Positions 17,018 through 26,367 of a stretch of DNA of 64,000 nucleotides are shown piece by piece. The stretch's first letter is position 1, and each line of letters begins with the position of its first letter. The stretch spans positions 156,791 through 220,790 of the forward strand of contig JAFEEF010000036.1 of assembly GCA_018241265.1 (NCBI GenBank), given 5' to 3'. This stretch comes from Pseudomonadota bacterium (GTDB lineage Bacteria; Pseudomonadota; Gammaproteobacteria; Burkholderiales; Burkholderiaceae_C). The notes below the pieces were generated by a model. It worked only from the letters and a program-made list of their open reading frames with translations. It was not told the DNA's origin and ran no database searches. A program made the translations under genes and the position numbers.

Positions 17018-17831
17018 CGGGAAGCCGCGCACGCAGCATGCGGGCTGCCTCGGCGAACGTCACGCCGCGGCGATCGCGCATCAGCCGATCGGCCAGGCTG
17101 AGCCCATGGCGCCGCAGCATCGGATGCTCGATGTCGCCGGGGTGCAGTTCGAGCCGCACCAAGGGCCGCGTCGCCAGCGAGCGCTCGAGCACGCTGGTCC
17201 AGACGATCGACGCGATGCGCCGCCACGCGCTGCGATGGCTGTAGACGAGGCTTTGGCTGGCGATGCGTTGCCGGCCGGGCAGCAGCACGAGGTCGCCGAG
17301 CGTGCAGGTGTAGTCGAGGCGCAGCGCGGCGAGCGCGGCCCAGGCCTCGTCGCTCATCAGCCAGGCCGGTGCGACGAAGCCGTGCAGCGGTACCCCGAGG
17401 TCGCGAAACCACTGCGCGCCGGCGAGCAATCGGCGTCGCGCTTCGGGCAGCGCCAGGCCGCTGAACTCGCCTTCGCCGGCCGTGTAGTGACGACGTTTCA
17501 GCCGATCGATCGCACCGCGCGGCACGCCGTCGTCGACGTGCGTATAACCATGCAGCGCGATCTCGTCGCCGCCGTCGGCGCGGCCGCGCAGCCAGGCTTC
17601 GAAGGCAGCGGCGCTCGGTTGGCCGCGATAGCGCGGCACGGCGAGCAAGGTCAGCGGCAGGGGGCCGAGCGGCGCCAGCGCGGCGATGATGCGTTCGCAG
17701 GCCTCCTGCGTCGCCGGCGCGACGTCGTGCAGCACGACGCAGAGCAGCCGCTCGGTGGTCGCGCTGCCCGCACGATGGTCCGGCAGCGCCGTTGCCAACG
17801 TCCGATCGAGCGCCACGGGTTCAACCTGCAT
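16986..17831 (-). CDS. DUF2334 polysaccharide deacetylase-like protein
   Basis: A 281-residue protein of the NodB-like TIM-barrel fold. The motifs LCVVLHDVAPATQEACERI, ALHGYTHVDDG (His-rich metal-site segment) and GFVAPAWLMSDEAWAALAAL are typical of DUF2334 proteins, which are related to polysaccharide deacetylases. There is no signal peptide, so it is probably cytoplasmic. The start at 17831 overlaps the end of the upstream glycosyltransferase by 11 bases, so the two form an operon. Its role in glycan or glycolipid modification is inferred from neighbours; an unusual substrate is possible. Confidence 0.8.
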   Translation of the reverse strand: MQVEPVALDRTLATALPDHRAGSATTERLLCVVLHDVAPATQEACERIIAALAPLGPLPLTLLAVPRYRGQPSAAAFEAWLRGRADGGDEIALHGYTHVDDGVPRGAIDRLKRRHYTAGEGEFSGLALPEARRRLLAGAQWFRDLGVPLHGFVAPAWLMSDEAWAALAALRLDYTCTLGDLVLLPGRQRIASQSLVYSHRSAWRRIASIVWTSVLERSLATRPLVRLELHPGDIEHPMLRRHGLSLADRLMRDRRGVTFAEAARMLRARLPVRTARTSRSR

Positions 17832-18984
17832 GCTGCAGTCCGGCCCAGGCAGGCGTGCGCGGCGCCGGATGGCCGAGCAGGTGCTCGTAGCTGCGGCACA
17901 GCGCCGGCAGCACGCGCCCCCAGTCGTAGGCCAGCGCGCGCCGGCGCGCCGCTTCGGCGCGCTCGGGCGATGGACGTACGCAGACCGCATGGATCGCTTC
18001 GGCGAACGCGGCGCACGTGCCGGCCGGCACGGCCGCACCGACGCTGCCGTCGACGAGTTCGGCGAGCCCCTCGGCCTGGCGCGCGACGACCGGCGTGCCG
18101 CAGGCCAGCGACTCGAGCACGCCGAGCCCGAAAGTCTCCTGGTCGCCGGCATGCACGAAGGCATCGACCTCGGCGAGCAGGCGCGCCATCTCGCGCGCCG
18201 ACCGCAGGTAGCCGATCCTGACGACACGCTCGCCCCGCGGCGGCCGCGGCCCGCCGCCGGCCGCCACGAGCCAGTAGCGCGGCCCGAGCCGGGCGACGGC
18301 CGCGCTCAGCACGTCGAGGTGCTTCTCCGCGGCATAGCGGCCCGCGTAGACGAGCAGCCGCGCATTCGCCGGCAGGCCCAGGCGGACGCGCCAGCGGCCG
18401 TCGCCCGCACACGGCCTGAACATCCGCGTGTCGACGCCGAGCGGTTGATGGAAGACGCGCTCGACGCCCCAGTCGAGCAGATGGTCGACCATCGCGCGGC
18501 TCGGTGCGTACACCCGGTCGAAGCGCCGGTAGAGGCGGGCCGCATAGGCGCGGGCCAGCCGACCTGCGACGCCCCCCGCATGGCTCGCGGCGAGGCGCTC
18601 GAGGTTCGAATGGCAGAACGCGACGGTCGGCACGCCCAGGCGCTGGCCGGCATCGAGCACCGACCAGGCGAGGCGGTACGGATCGTCGGCCTCGATCAGG
18701 TCGGGCGCCTGCGCCTCGATCTGCTGCGCCGCCGCCGTGCGGTTCCAGGGCAGCCGGTAGCCGCCGCTGCCCGGCAGCGGCCACGACGGCACCGCGACGC
18801 CGCTGTACGCATCGACGAACGGCGTGACGATGGTGTGCGTCCAGGCCGTGTGGCCGGCGATCCAGTTCTGTTTCTCGCGCAGGTAGCGTCCGACGCCGCC
18901 GCCGGTGCGGCTCCAGAACATCGTGGCGTCGAGCAGGTGCAGCGGCGTGCGCAAGGCCGCGTCGCGGACGGAGGCGGTGCCCAT
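17821..18984 (-). CDS. GT4-family glycosyltransferase
   Basis: A 387-residue GT-B glycosyltransferase. The donor-side motifs are canonical: LLVYAGRYAAEKHLDVL, then GDQETFGLGVLESLACGTPVVA with both Glu of EX7E present. The N-terminal half contains RTGGGVGRYLREK and PTVAFCHSNLERLA. Cytoplasmic or membrane-associated. It forms an operon with the downstream deacetylase-like gene (11-base overlap) and is divergent from the flavin reductase at 19108. With the glycosyltransferase at 12159, PAP2 and DUF2334 it marks an envelope-glycoconjugate neighbourhood. Sugar and acceptor are unknown. Confidence 0.88.
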   Translation of the reverse strand: MGTASVRDAALRTPLHLLDATMFWSRTGGGVGRYLREKQNWIAGHTAWTHTIVTPFVDAYSGVAVPSWPLPGSGGYRLPWNRTAAAQQIEAQAPDLIEADDPYRLAWSVLDAGQRLGVPTVAFCHSNLERLAASHAGGVAGRLARAYAARLYRRFDRVYAPSRAMVDHLLDWGVERVFHQPLGVDTRMFRPCAGDGRWRVRLGLPANARLLVYAGRYAAEKHLDVLSAAVARLGPRYWLVAAGGGPRPPRGERVVRIGYLRSAREMARLLAEVDAFVHAGDQETFGLGVLESLACGTPVVARQAEGLAELVDGSVGAAVPAGTCAAFAEAIHAVCVRPSPERAEAARRRALAYDWGRVLPALCRSYEHLLGHPAPRTPAWAGLQHAG

Positions 18985-19107
18985 CGCGCCTGCGCAGCAA
19001 GCGGCATGCCCGGATCAGCCTCGATCGGCGGCGGCAACGGCGCGGCCGGGCGCGCAGCCTGCCATCAAGCCTGCCATCATTGCGGGCACCAACCACGGGA
19101 GACCTGC

Positions 19108-19671
19108 ATGGCCGCACCACGTCGCGTCGCCGTCTTCATCGGCAGCCTGCGCGCCGAATCGTTCAACCGGCGCCTCGCGCTTGCCCTGGGCAAGCTCGCG
19201 GGGCCGGCGCTGAGCTTCGAGCACATCCGCATCGACGACCTGCCGCACTACAACCAGGACCACGACGGCAGCGCCGCCGAGGCGTCGCGGCGCCTGAAGC
19301 GCGAGGTCGAGGCCGCTGATGCGCTGCTGTTCGTCACGCCCGAATACAACCGTTCGATGCCCGGCGTGCTGAAGAACGCGATCGACATCGCGTCGCGTCC
19401 CTACGGCAAGAACTCGTTCGCGAGCAAGCCGGCCGGCGTGATCGGCACGTCGATCGGACAGATCGGCACCGCGCTGGCGCAGCAGCACCTGCGCAACGTG
19501 CTGGCCTATCTCGACGTGCCGGTGATGGGCCAGCCGGAGGCCTTCATCCAGTACACCGACGGGCTGATCGACGATGCCGGCAACGTCTCGAAGGAGTCGA
19601 CCGCCAAGTTCCTCGGCGACTGGATCAAGCGCTACGCCGCCTGGGTCGAGACGCACCTCGCGGCGCGCTGA
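19108..19671 (+). CDS. NAD(P)H-dependent FMN reductase (ChrR/ArsH-like flavodoxin fold)
   Basis: A 187-residue cytoplasmic flavoprotein that reduces FMN, quinones or metal ions with NAD(P)H. FIGSLRAESFNRRLA at the N-terminus binds the flavin phosphate, and FVTPEYNRSMPGVLKNAIDIASRP is the diagnostic motif of the NADPH-dependent FMN reductase family. GGGAGA precedes the ATG. The length is typical. It stands alone between divergent and convergent neighbours. A role in quinone protection is common in the family but not shown here. This is unrelated to the zinc anti-sigma factor ChrR at 44227. Confidence 0.9.
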   Translation: MAAPRRVAVFIGSLRAESFNRRLALALGKLAGPALSFEHIRIDDLPHYNQDHDGSAAEASRRLKREVEAADALLFVTPEYNRSMPGVLKNAIDIASRPYGKNSFASKPAGVIGTSIGQIGTALAQQHLRNVLAYLDVPVMGQPEAFIQYTDGLIDDAGNVSKESTAKFLGDWIKRYAAWVETHLAAR

Positions 19672-19683
19672 GCGGAGCCGCGC

Positions 19684-20139
19684 TCACGTCGCGGCGCGCA
19701 AGGCGTCGCGCATCGCCTTGACCTTGGCGTGGTTGCGCTGCACGCCCTGGTATTGCGCTTCGACGAGCGCTCGCATGTCGACCGGCAGATCCTTCGCGAG
19801 CGCATCGGCATAGCGCGCCACCGCGATGTCCTCGCCGCGCTCGCATTCCTCGAGCATCGCGAGGTCGTCGTAGCGCGCCAGCGCGCTGCGGATCGCGACC
19901 CAGCCGCGGTGCAGCGCACCGCGCGCCGTGCCGCCCGATTCGGGCGTACCGCCGAGGTCGGCGACCTGCGCCTGCAAGGCGATCGCGGATGCGCGGCATT
20001 CCTCCGAGCGGATCTCGAGGGACGCCTTCACGTCGCGCGCCTTGGCGTGCTCGGCGCACAGATGGAAACCGTATTCGCCGTCCTTGCAGACCTCGGTCAG
20101 GTCGTTCAGGGTCTTGATCAGTGCGTCGCGTTGCGTCAT
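19684..20139 (-). CDS. PA2169-family four-helix-bundle protein (DUF2383)
   Basis: A 151-residue soluble helical protein. It starts MTQRDALIKTLNDLTEVCKD and continues with a ferritin-like helical pattern (ARDVKASLEIRSEECRASAIAL, LEECERGEDIAVARYADAL), as in DUF2383/PA2169 proteins often seen among stress genes. The start at 20139 follows an AGGAGG site; an in-frame GTG at 20163 is less likely. It converges on the flavin reductase and lies downstream of the double hybrid kinase. Biochemical function is unknown for the family. Confidence 0.82.
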   Translation of the reverse strand: MTQRDALIKTLNDLTEVCKDGEYGFHLCAEHAKARDVKASLEIRSEECRASAIALQAQVADLGGTPESGGTARGALHRGWVAIRSALARYDDLAMLEECERGEDIAVARYADALAKDLPVDMRALVEAQYQGVQRNHAKVKAMRDALRAAT

Positions 20140-20190
20140 GGCAGCCTCCTGCGTCGACCCCATGACGGCAGGCCGCGTGCCCGACGCCGT

Positions 20191-23100
20191 TCAGGGCGCG
20201 CTCGCGCCCCGCAGGGTCGGGCTGAGCGTCGGACTCAGCGTCGCGGCGAGCGCCTCGGGATCGACCGGCTTGACGAGGTGCGCGTCGAAGCCGCAAGCGT
20301 GCGAGCGCCGCCGGTCGGCCGGCTGGCCGTAGCCGGTCAGTGCGATGAGCCGGATGGCGCGGCCCGCAGCGGTCGCGCGGATGCGCTCGGCGAGTTCGTA
20401 GCCGTCCATCACCGGCAGGCCGATGTCGAGCAGCGCCATGTCGACCGCCCGTCCGTCGAGGTGCTGGATGGCCGATGGCCCGTCGTGCGCGACGACGACG
20501 TCGTAGCCCCACAGCGCGAGCAGATCGGCGAGGCTCGCCGCGGCGTCGACGTTGTCGTCGACCACCAGCACGCGGCGGCCCCTGCCCGCCATGGCCTGCA
20601 CCGGCGACCGGGCCGAGGCCGGCAGGTCGGGCGCGGTCGCAAGGCAGGGCAAGGTCAGCACGAAGGTGCTGCCGTGGCCGATGCCCTCGCTGCTCGCGGT
20701 GAGCGTGCCGCCGTGCAGCACGGCCAGGCTGCGCGCGATCGCGAGGCCCAGGCCGAGCCCGCCGCGCGGCCGGTGCGACGCCTGGCGTCCCTGCACGAAG
20801 ACTTCGAAGACCGCCTCGGTCTCGTCGTCCGCCAGGCCGATGCCTTCGTCGCGCACCGTCAGCACCGCGACATCGCCCGCGCGCCGCGCGCGCACCTCGA
20901 CCTTGCGTCCGGCCTCGGTGAACTTGGCGGCATTGCTGAGCAGGTTGCCGACGACCTGCGACAGCCGCTCGCCGTCGGCATCGACTTCGAGGCCATCCTC
21001 CGGCACGTCGACCTCGAGCACGATGCCGCGCTTCTCGAGCAGCGGGCTGGCGGTCTCGATCGCGCCCGCGACCACCTCCGCCAGCGCGACCGCGCTCCTG
21101 CGCAGTTCCACGCTGCCGCGCGCGATGCGCGCGACGTCGAGCAGGTCGTCGAGCAAACGCACCATGTGCCGCACCTGGCGATCGATCACGTCGCGCTCGC
21201 GCACCGCGACCTCCGGGTGCTGCATCCTGATGAGCTGCAACGCCGTCACGATGGGCGCGAGCGGGTTGCGCAGCTCGTGCCCGAGCATCGCGATGAACTC
21301 GTCCTTCGCGCGGCTCGCCGCCTCGGCCTGCTCGCGCGCCTCGATCGCGTCGGTGACCTCGAAGCAGATCACCGCGAGGCCGGGGTCGTCGGACGCGGCG
21401 CCGGCGATCCGCTGGTAGACGAAGTCGAAGCAGCGCCGGCGCAGCCTGCCGTCCGCGGGATCGGCGAGCAGCACCGGATGCGACCGGCCGATGTACGGCT
21501 CGCCGGTGTTGCGCACGCCGTCGAGCAACCGGGCCGTGTCCTGCCCTTCGAGCTCGGGCAGCGCCTCGAGCAGCGCCTTGCCGACGACATCGCGCCCGCC
21601 GACGAGATCGCGGTAGGCCTCGTTGGCGAACTCGAACACGTGCCGCGGCCCGGCCAGCAGCGCGAGGCCGACCGGCGCGTATCGGAACACCTCGGCCAGC
21701 CGGTCGTCGAGCGCGCGCTCGGCGCGCCGGACGCGCTGGCGCATGAGCTGCACCTCGACGCGCGCTTCGAGCTCGCGCGCCGCGAACGGCTTGACGAGGT
21801 AGTCGTCGGCGCCGCGCTGCAGGCCGCGGATGCGTGCCTCCTCGCCGGCCTGCGCCGTCAGCACGATGATCGGCATCAGGCGCCAGCGCGCATCGCCGCG
21901 CAGCCGCTCGACGAGACCATGGCCGTCCAGGCGCGGCATCATCAGGTCGGTGACGACGACGTCGATGCCGTCGAGCCGCTCGAGCGCCTGCAGGCCGTCG
22001 CCGGCGGTCACGACGTCCCAGCGCGCGGACAGCAGCCGCTCGAGATAGGTGCGCATGTCGGCGTTGTCGTCGACCACCAGCACGCGCTCTCGCCCGGCGG
22101 CCGCGACGGGCGGCGGTGCCTCGCCCGCGCGTCCTGCATCCTCGACGAACGGTGAGGCGTCGACGCGCAGCCCGGCGGCCTCGACCTCGTCATGCACGCG
22201 CGCCGCTGCCGGCAGATGGCGCGCGCCGAACGGGATCGTGACGCGAAAGACGCTGCCCTGGTCGACGACGCTCTCCGCCGAGACGCTGCCGCCATGCAGG
22301 CGCACCAGTTCCCTGACGAGCGCCAGGCCGATGCCGGTGCCTTCCTGCGTGCGCGAGCGTGCGCCGGCGATGCGATGGAAGCGCTCGAAGACGCGCGGCA
22401 ACGACGCGGCCGCGATGCCCACGCCGGTATCGCGCACCGCCAGCTCCAGGCCGTCGCCATGCCGGCCGAGGGTCACCGTGATGCCGCCGTCGAACGTGTG
22501 CTTGAAGGCGTTCGACACGAGGTTCAGGACGATCCGCTCCCACATCTCGCGGTCGACCCAGACCGGTTCGACGGCATCGTCGCAGTCGACCGTGTAGCCG
22601 AGCCCGGCCTGCTCGACCGCCGCGCGAAACGCCGCGGCGGTGTCGCGCGTCAGTGCCGCGAGGTCGGTGCGCCGGAATTCGGTCTCGATGCGTCCGGCTT
22701 CGATGCGCGAGAAGTCGAGCAGCGAGTTGACGAGCTTGCGCAGCCGCTGGCCGTTGCGCCGCACCAGCTCCAGCGTGCGGCGCATGTCGTCGCCGAGCTG
22801 CGCCGGCGGCTGCGCGAGCATCTGGTCGATCGGCCCGAGCATCAGGGTCAGCGGGGTGAGGAACTCGTGGCTGACGTTGCTGAAGAAGGCGCTCTTCGCA
22901 CGGTCCAGTTCGGCGAGCGCCTCGGCGCGCCGGCGCTCCTCGATGCGTGCCTGCGTATCGGCCAGGCGCGACGCGACCTGCGCCGCGAGCAGCGACAGGA
23001 AGCTGCGATAGCGCTCGTCGAGGCCGCGTCGCGGGCTGACGCCCAGCGTCAGCACGCCCATCGGCATCGAGCCGCCGCTGCCGCCGATCGGCCACACGAT

Positions 23101-23928
23101 CGCGGTCTGCACCGGCTCGCTCCAGGCGTCGGGGATCCGCGCGCAACGCACCGGGAAGTCGTCGATCTGCCGCGCATGGCCGCTCTGCAGCGCGCTCGCG
23201 AGCGGCCAGGGCGACGTGTCGCCGTCGAGCTGCAGCCGCACCGGGATCTGCGCGCCCACGGCAACCGGCGTGCTCGCGACATGGCGCAGCGCCGCGCCTG
23301 TCGCGTCGATCAGATGCAAGGCAGCGAACGGGACGTCGAGCACGCCGTGCGCGACGACATCGATCAGCCGCGCGCCGACCTCGTCCAGCGTGTCGGCCGC
23401 GTTCGCCGCCTGCGCGCCGAGATCGTGCAGCAGGCGCAGGCGCCGCTCGCCGATGATCCGGTCGGTGTCCTCGGCGACGACGCACAGCATGCCGGCGACG
23501 CAGCCGTCGTCGTCGTAGACCGGGCTGTACGAGAAGGTGTGGAAAGTCTCTTCGAGGTAGCCGCTGCGCTCGAGGAAGAGCTGCAAGCCTTCGTCCCAGG
23601 TCGCCCGGCCGGTCGCCATCACCTGCGCGATGCGCGGGCCGATGTCGCCCCAGATCTCGGCCCACACCTGGTCGGCGCGCGCGCCCAGCACCCAGTCGCG
23701 CTTGATGCCGACGGTCGGCAGATAGGCGTCGTTGCAGAAGAAGATGCCTTGCGGACCCCAGGCCATCCACATCGCGAAGCGCGAGTTCAGCATCATGCGC
23801 AGCACGCTCTTCAGCGTCTGCGGCCATTCGTCCGGCGCACCGAGCGCGCTGCGCGACCAGTCGAAGGCGCGCATGCGCGCGCCGAGCTGTCCGCCGCCTT
23901 CGAGGAATGCGCTGCTGCTCGCGTTCAC
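20191..23928 (-). CDS. Double hybrid sensor histidine kinase (PAS-GAF-HK-REC-PAS-HK-REC)
   Basis: A 1245-residue soluble signalling protein. Domain order, approximate: PAS (45-165), GAF (170-330), first HisKA with H-box FFSNVSHEFLTPL (about 350), first HATPase (NAFKHT, DTGVGI, GTGIGLAL), first receiver (VLVVDDNADMRTYL), second PAS (about 730-850), second HisKA with MLGHELRNPL, second HATPase (NAAKFT, DEGIGL, GGLGLGLAI) and a C-terminal receiver (VLVVDDNVDAAASL). Both kinase cores look intact, so an intramolecular phosphorelay is likely. The GTG at 23928 is chosen because the conserved GGGQLGARMRAFDWSRSALG start follows; no clear ribosome site is seen. Divergent from the receiver protein at 24154, a likely partner. 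Confidence 0.88.
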   Translation of the reverse strand: MNASSSAFLEGGGQLGARMRAFDWSRSALGAPDEWPQTLKSVLRMMLNSRFAMWMAWGPQGIFFCNDAYLPTVGIKRDWVLGARADQVWAEIWGDIGPRIAQVMATGRATWDEGLQLFLERSGYLEETFHTFSYSPVYDDDGCVAGMLCVVAEDTDRIIGERRLRLLHDLGAQAANAADTLDEVGARLIDVVAHGVLDVPFAALHLIDATGAALRHVASTPVAVGAQIPVRLQLDGDTSPWPLASALQSGHARQIDDFPVRCARIPDAWSEPVQTAIVWPIGGSGGSMPMGVLTLGVSPRRGLDERYRSFLSLLAAQVASRLADTQARIEERRRAEALAELDRAKSAFFSNVSHEFLTPLTLMLGPIDQMLAQPPAQLGDDMRRTLELVRRNGQRLRKLVNSLLDFSRIEAGRIETEFRRTDLAALTRDTAAAFRAAVEQAGLGYTVDCDDAVEPVWVDREMWERIVLNLVSNAFKHTFDGGITVTLGRHGDGLELAVRDTGVGIAAASLPRVFERFHRIAGARSRTQEGTGIGLALVRELVRLHGGSVSAESVVDQGSVFRVTIPFGARHLPAAARVHDEVEAAGLRVDASPFVEDAGRAGEAPPPVAAAGRERVLVVDDNADMRTYLERLLSARWDVVTAGDGLQALERLDGIDVVVTDLMMPRLDGHGLVERLRGDARWRLMPIIVLTAQAGEEARIRGLQRGADDYLVKPFAARELEARVEVQLMRQRVRRAERALDDRLAEVFRYAPVGLALLAGPRHVFEFANEAYRDLVGGRDVVGKALLEALPELEGQDTARLLDGVRNTGEPYIGRSHPVLLADPADGRLRRRCFDFVYQRIAGAASDDPGLAVICFEVTDAIEAREQAEAASRAKDEFIAMLGHELRNPLAPIVTALQLIRMQHPEVAVRERDVIDRQVRHMVRLLDDLLDVARIARGSVELRRSAVALAEVVAGAIETASPLLEKRGIVLEVDVPEDGLEVDADGERLSQVVGNLLSNAAKFTEAGRKVEVRARRAGDVAVLTVRDEGIGLADDETEAVFEVFVQGRQASHRPRGGLGLGLAIARSLAVLHGGTLTASSEGIGHGSTFVLTLPCLATAPDLPASARSPVQAMAGRGRRVLVVDDNVDAAASLADLLALWGYDVVVAHDGPSAIQHLDGRAVDMALLDIGLPVMDGYELAERIRATAAGRAIRLIALTGYGQPADRRRSHACGFDAHLVKPVDPEALAATLSPTLSPTLRGASAP

Positions 23929-24153
23929 GCCGCATGCTAAGGCGGCGTGCAACGCCGTCGCAAGCACGGGCCCGATCGGGGCTTGCCGAGAACTGCTTGT
24001 CAATCGGTCTCCTGCCGCACTCCGTTCGGCGAGCGCACCGAATGCCGGCAAGCGGCGTGCCGTCCTACGCGGCAAGGCGGGCACATGGATTGCTCCTGCG
24101 CACAGGATCGAGACCGTCACCGCACTCGTCCGTCTCTTGCGTCTCTTCTTGCA

Positions 24154-25872
24154 ATGGCCACTCCGCAGCAGCGTCCCCTGTCCGACATGTGCGTGCTGAT
24201 CGCCGACGACAACGTCGACGGCGCAGACAGCCTGGCTGCCCTCCTCGAGATCGCCATGCAGTGCCGCGTGCTGATCGCCTACGACGGCGCCAGCGCGCTG
24301 CATCTGGCAACCGAGCACCAGCCCGACGCGATGGTGCTCGACATCCGCATGCCCCGCCTCGACGGCATCGGCGTGGCGCGCGCGGTGCGGGCCGGCTCGT
24401 CGCGCCCGCCGCTGTTGCTGGCAGCCACTGGCCAGGCCGACATCGCGGAAGACCTGCCCGAGATCGACCTCTGCTTCGACCAGGCGTTTGCGAAGCCGGT
24501 CGATCCCGATCAGATCGTCGACGCGCTGAAGCTCCATTGGCTGGGCGGCCCGGCGCGGATCGCGGCGCCGCCGTTCGAGCTGTCCGACCTGTTCACCCGC
24601 ACCGCGCGCGAGGTCGCGCGGGTCGTCAAGGCGCGCGGCCACCAGCTCTCGTTCGACTATCGCGGTCCGTTCGTGGTGCTCGCGGCCGACGAGGCGCCGT
24701 TGCATGCGGCGCTCTTTCGACTCCCCTGTGCGGTGGCCGACATGATGCGGACCGGCTTCCTGATCTTCTCGTCCGATGTACAGGCCGAGCCGGACGGAAG
24801 CTGCCTCGTCACCGTCAACGCGGCCGGCACCGGCGGTCCGGTCTCGCCGCAACGGGTCAGCGAGATCGTCGCGCGCCTCGGCCTCACGGAGCAGGCGGAC
24901 GACGAGCCGGGCACGAGCCAGGCCGAGGGCAGCTGCCCGAACAGCAAGGGACGCGTCGAGTTCGCCAGCCGGACGAGCGAAGGCGTGCTGCTGCGCCTGG
25001 AGCTGCGCTGCACGCCGCTGCGCATCGACGGCGAGGTTGCCGATGCGCAGGGCGGCGAGGCCTGGATCGTCGGCGAAAACGAGGTCGGCAGCGCGTTGCT
25101 CGAGCGCCGATTGCAGCGCCTGGGCTGGCAGGTGCAGCACCATGCGAGCTGCATCGACGCATCGATCGCACTGGGAAGCGAGCCGCGCCCGCCTGCGCCG
25201 CGCCTCGTCATCGTGCACCAGGGCGCACGCAACACGGTGCAGCGGGCGATCCTCTTGCAGCGCGAGCTGCCGGTACGGACGCGCCTGTTGTTCGAGGTCG
25301 CCCCGGGCGCCACCAATGTCGAGCACGCCGAGGCGGCCGGCTGCGAGGTGCGGGTCGCGCCGCTGAGTCCACGCGAGTTGCACGAGCTGACGGCCGATTG
25401 CAGCCCGGCCGGCGACACGCGCCCGGCCCCCTTCGTTGCCGGCGTCGTCGACAACCGCAAGCCCGTCGTGCTGGTCGTCGATGACAACCGCGTGAACCGC
25501 GTCGTCGCGTCCGGGCTGGTCGAGGCGCTGGGCTACGACGCCGTCACCGTCGGCGACGGCCTGGATGCGATCGAGCATTGCAAGCGCTCGCCGCCTTCGG
25601 TCGTGCTGATGGACGTCAACATGCCGGTGCTCGGCGGCGTGGATGCGGCGCGCCGCATCCGCGAGCTGCAGGTGCTCGGCCGCATCGCGCCGTTTCCGAT
25701 CGTCGCCGCGACGGCCGACGCCGACCCCGAGGTCGAGGCCGGCTGCCTGGCCGCCGGCATGGACGGCTTTCTCGCCAAGCCGCTGCGCCTCGCGGCGCTG
25801 GCCCACGAACTGCGCCGCGTGGCGCCGCCGACGGGCCGAATCGCGCCAGTAGTTCTTGCCGGCACCCGGTAA
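24154..25872 (+). CDS. Multi-receiver signalling protein with dead ATPase-like domain
   Basis: A 572-residue protein. REC1 (about 12-125) has acidic residues D18 D19, phospho-acceptor Asp63 and a Lys in FAKPVDP. Residues about 145-300 align by eye with a histidine-kinase ATPase domain but lack the N-box Asn (FRLPCAVA) and the DxGxG motif (NAAGTGGPVS). Residues about 315-415 look like a second, degenerate receiver (AWIVGENEVGSALLERRLQ). REC3 (about 437-555) is intact with Asp487 and FLAKPL. No HisKA domain or H-box is seen. I read it as a decayed hybrid kinase core kept as a phosphate acceptor or adaptor. Divergent from the double hybrid kinase. The start is chosen near REC1; ATG at 24085 is possible. 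Confidence 0.7.
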   Translation: MATPQQRPLSDMCVLIADDNVDGADSLAALLEIAMQCRVLIAYDGASALHLATEHQPDAMVLDIRMPRLDGIGVARAVRAGSSRPPLLLAATGQADIAEDLPEIDLCFDQAFAKPVDPDQIVDALKLHWLGGPARIAAPPFELSDLFTRTAREVARVVKARGHQLSFDYRGPFVVLAADEAPLHAALFRLPCAVADMMRTGFLIFSSDVQAEPDGSCLVTVNAAGTGGPVSPQRVSEIVARLGLTEQADDEPGTSQAEGSCPNSKGRVEFASRTSEGVLLRLELRCTPLRIDGEVADAQGGEAWIVGENEVGSALLERRLQRLGWQVQHHASCIDASIALGSEPRPPAPRLVIVHQGARNTVQRAILLQRELPVRTRLLFEVAPGATNVEHAEAAGCEVRVAPLSPRELHELTADCSPAGDTRPAPFVAGVVDNRKPVVLVVDDNRVNRVVASGLVEALGYDAVTVGDGLDAIEHCKRSPPSVVLMDVNMPVLGGVDAARRIRELQVLGRIAPFPIVAATADADPEVEAGCLAAGMDGFLAKPLRLAALAHELRRVAPPTGRIAPVVLAGTR

Positions 25873-25899
25873 CGGTTGCCGGCGCGACGATCCCCCGGC

Positions 25900-26277
25900 C
25901 TAGGAACGCTGCGCCGGCACGATGCCGATCGCCACCGCCTGCCAGCCTCGGCCGGTGCGTTCGATCAGGCCGCGGATGCGCATGCGGGCGATGCGCGTGC
26001 AGGCCACGCGCAGCTCCACGTGCAGCGCCGCAGCGAGCTCGGCCGCGGTGCGCGGCCGCTCGGACACCAGGCAGAGAACCTCCAGCTCGGCACGCGTCGG
26101 CTCGCTGTCGATGTCCTCGGTGCGCATCTCTTCGGGGAGCAGCAGCCGGTGCTTGCGCGCCCTCGGCCAGCGCGCCGGTATGCGCGCATAGCTGCCGCCG
26201 AGGGCAGCAACGACGTTGTTCCACGGGTCATCCGCTGCAGATGCGTTGAGCGATGGTTCGGCTGCGGTTTCGGACAT
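25900..26277 (-). CDS. Winged-helix DNA-binding-like protein
   Basis: A 125-residue protein whose second half (TRAELEVLCLVSERPRTAAELAAALHVELRVACTRIARMRIRGLIERTGRGW) reads like a winged helix-turn-helix: recognition helix, then a short wing. The N-terminal half (DDPWNNVVAALGG, PARWPRARKHRLLLPEEM) is unfamiliar. The start at 26277 is one option; the frame is open to an ATG at 26334 and neither has a good ribosome site. It lies 90 bases downstream of the catalase-like gene on the same strand and converges on the multi-receiver gene. Target unknown. Confidence 0.55.
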   Translation of the reverse strand: MSETAAEPSLNASAADDPWNNVVAALGGSYARIPARWPRARKHRLLLPEEMRTEDIDSEPTRAELEVLCLVSERPRTAAELAAALHVELRVACTRIARMRIRGLIERTGRGWQAVAIGIVPAQRS

Positions 26278-26367
26278 GGTGGGGATCACGGCAATCTCTC
26301 GGACACCCGTGCGGAGCACCGGCGCGGGAGACATCGGAGCACACGGCGTGCCCGCTCCGCTTGCGCG

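Noticed and set aside
20191-25806. A single minus-strand frame open for 1871 codons.
   Set aside because: The part right of about 23930 is antisense to the multi-receiver gene and reads as Arg/His/Gly-rich shadow sequence. The kinase N-terminus is at the GTG at 23928.
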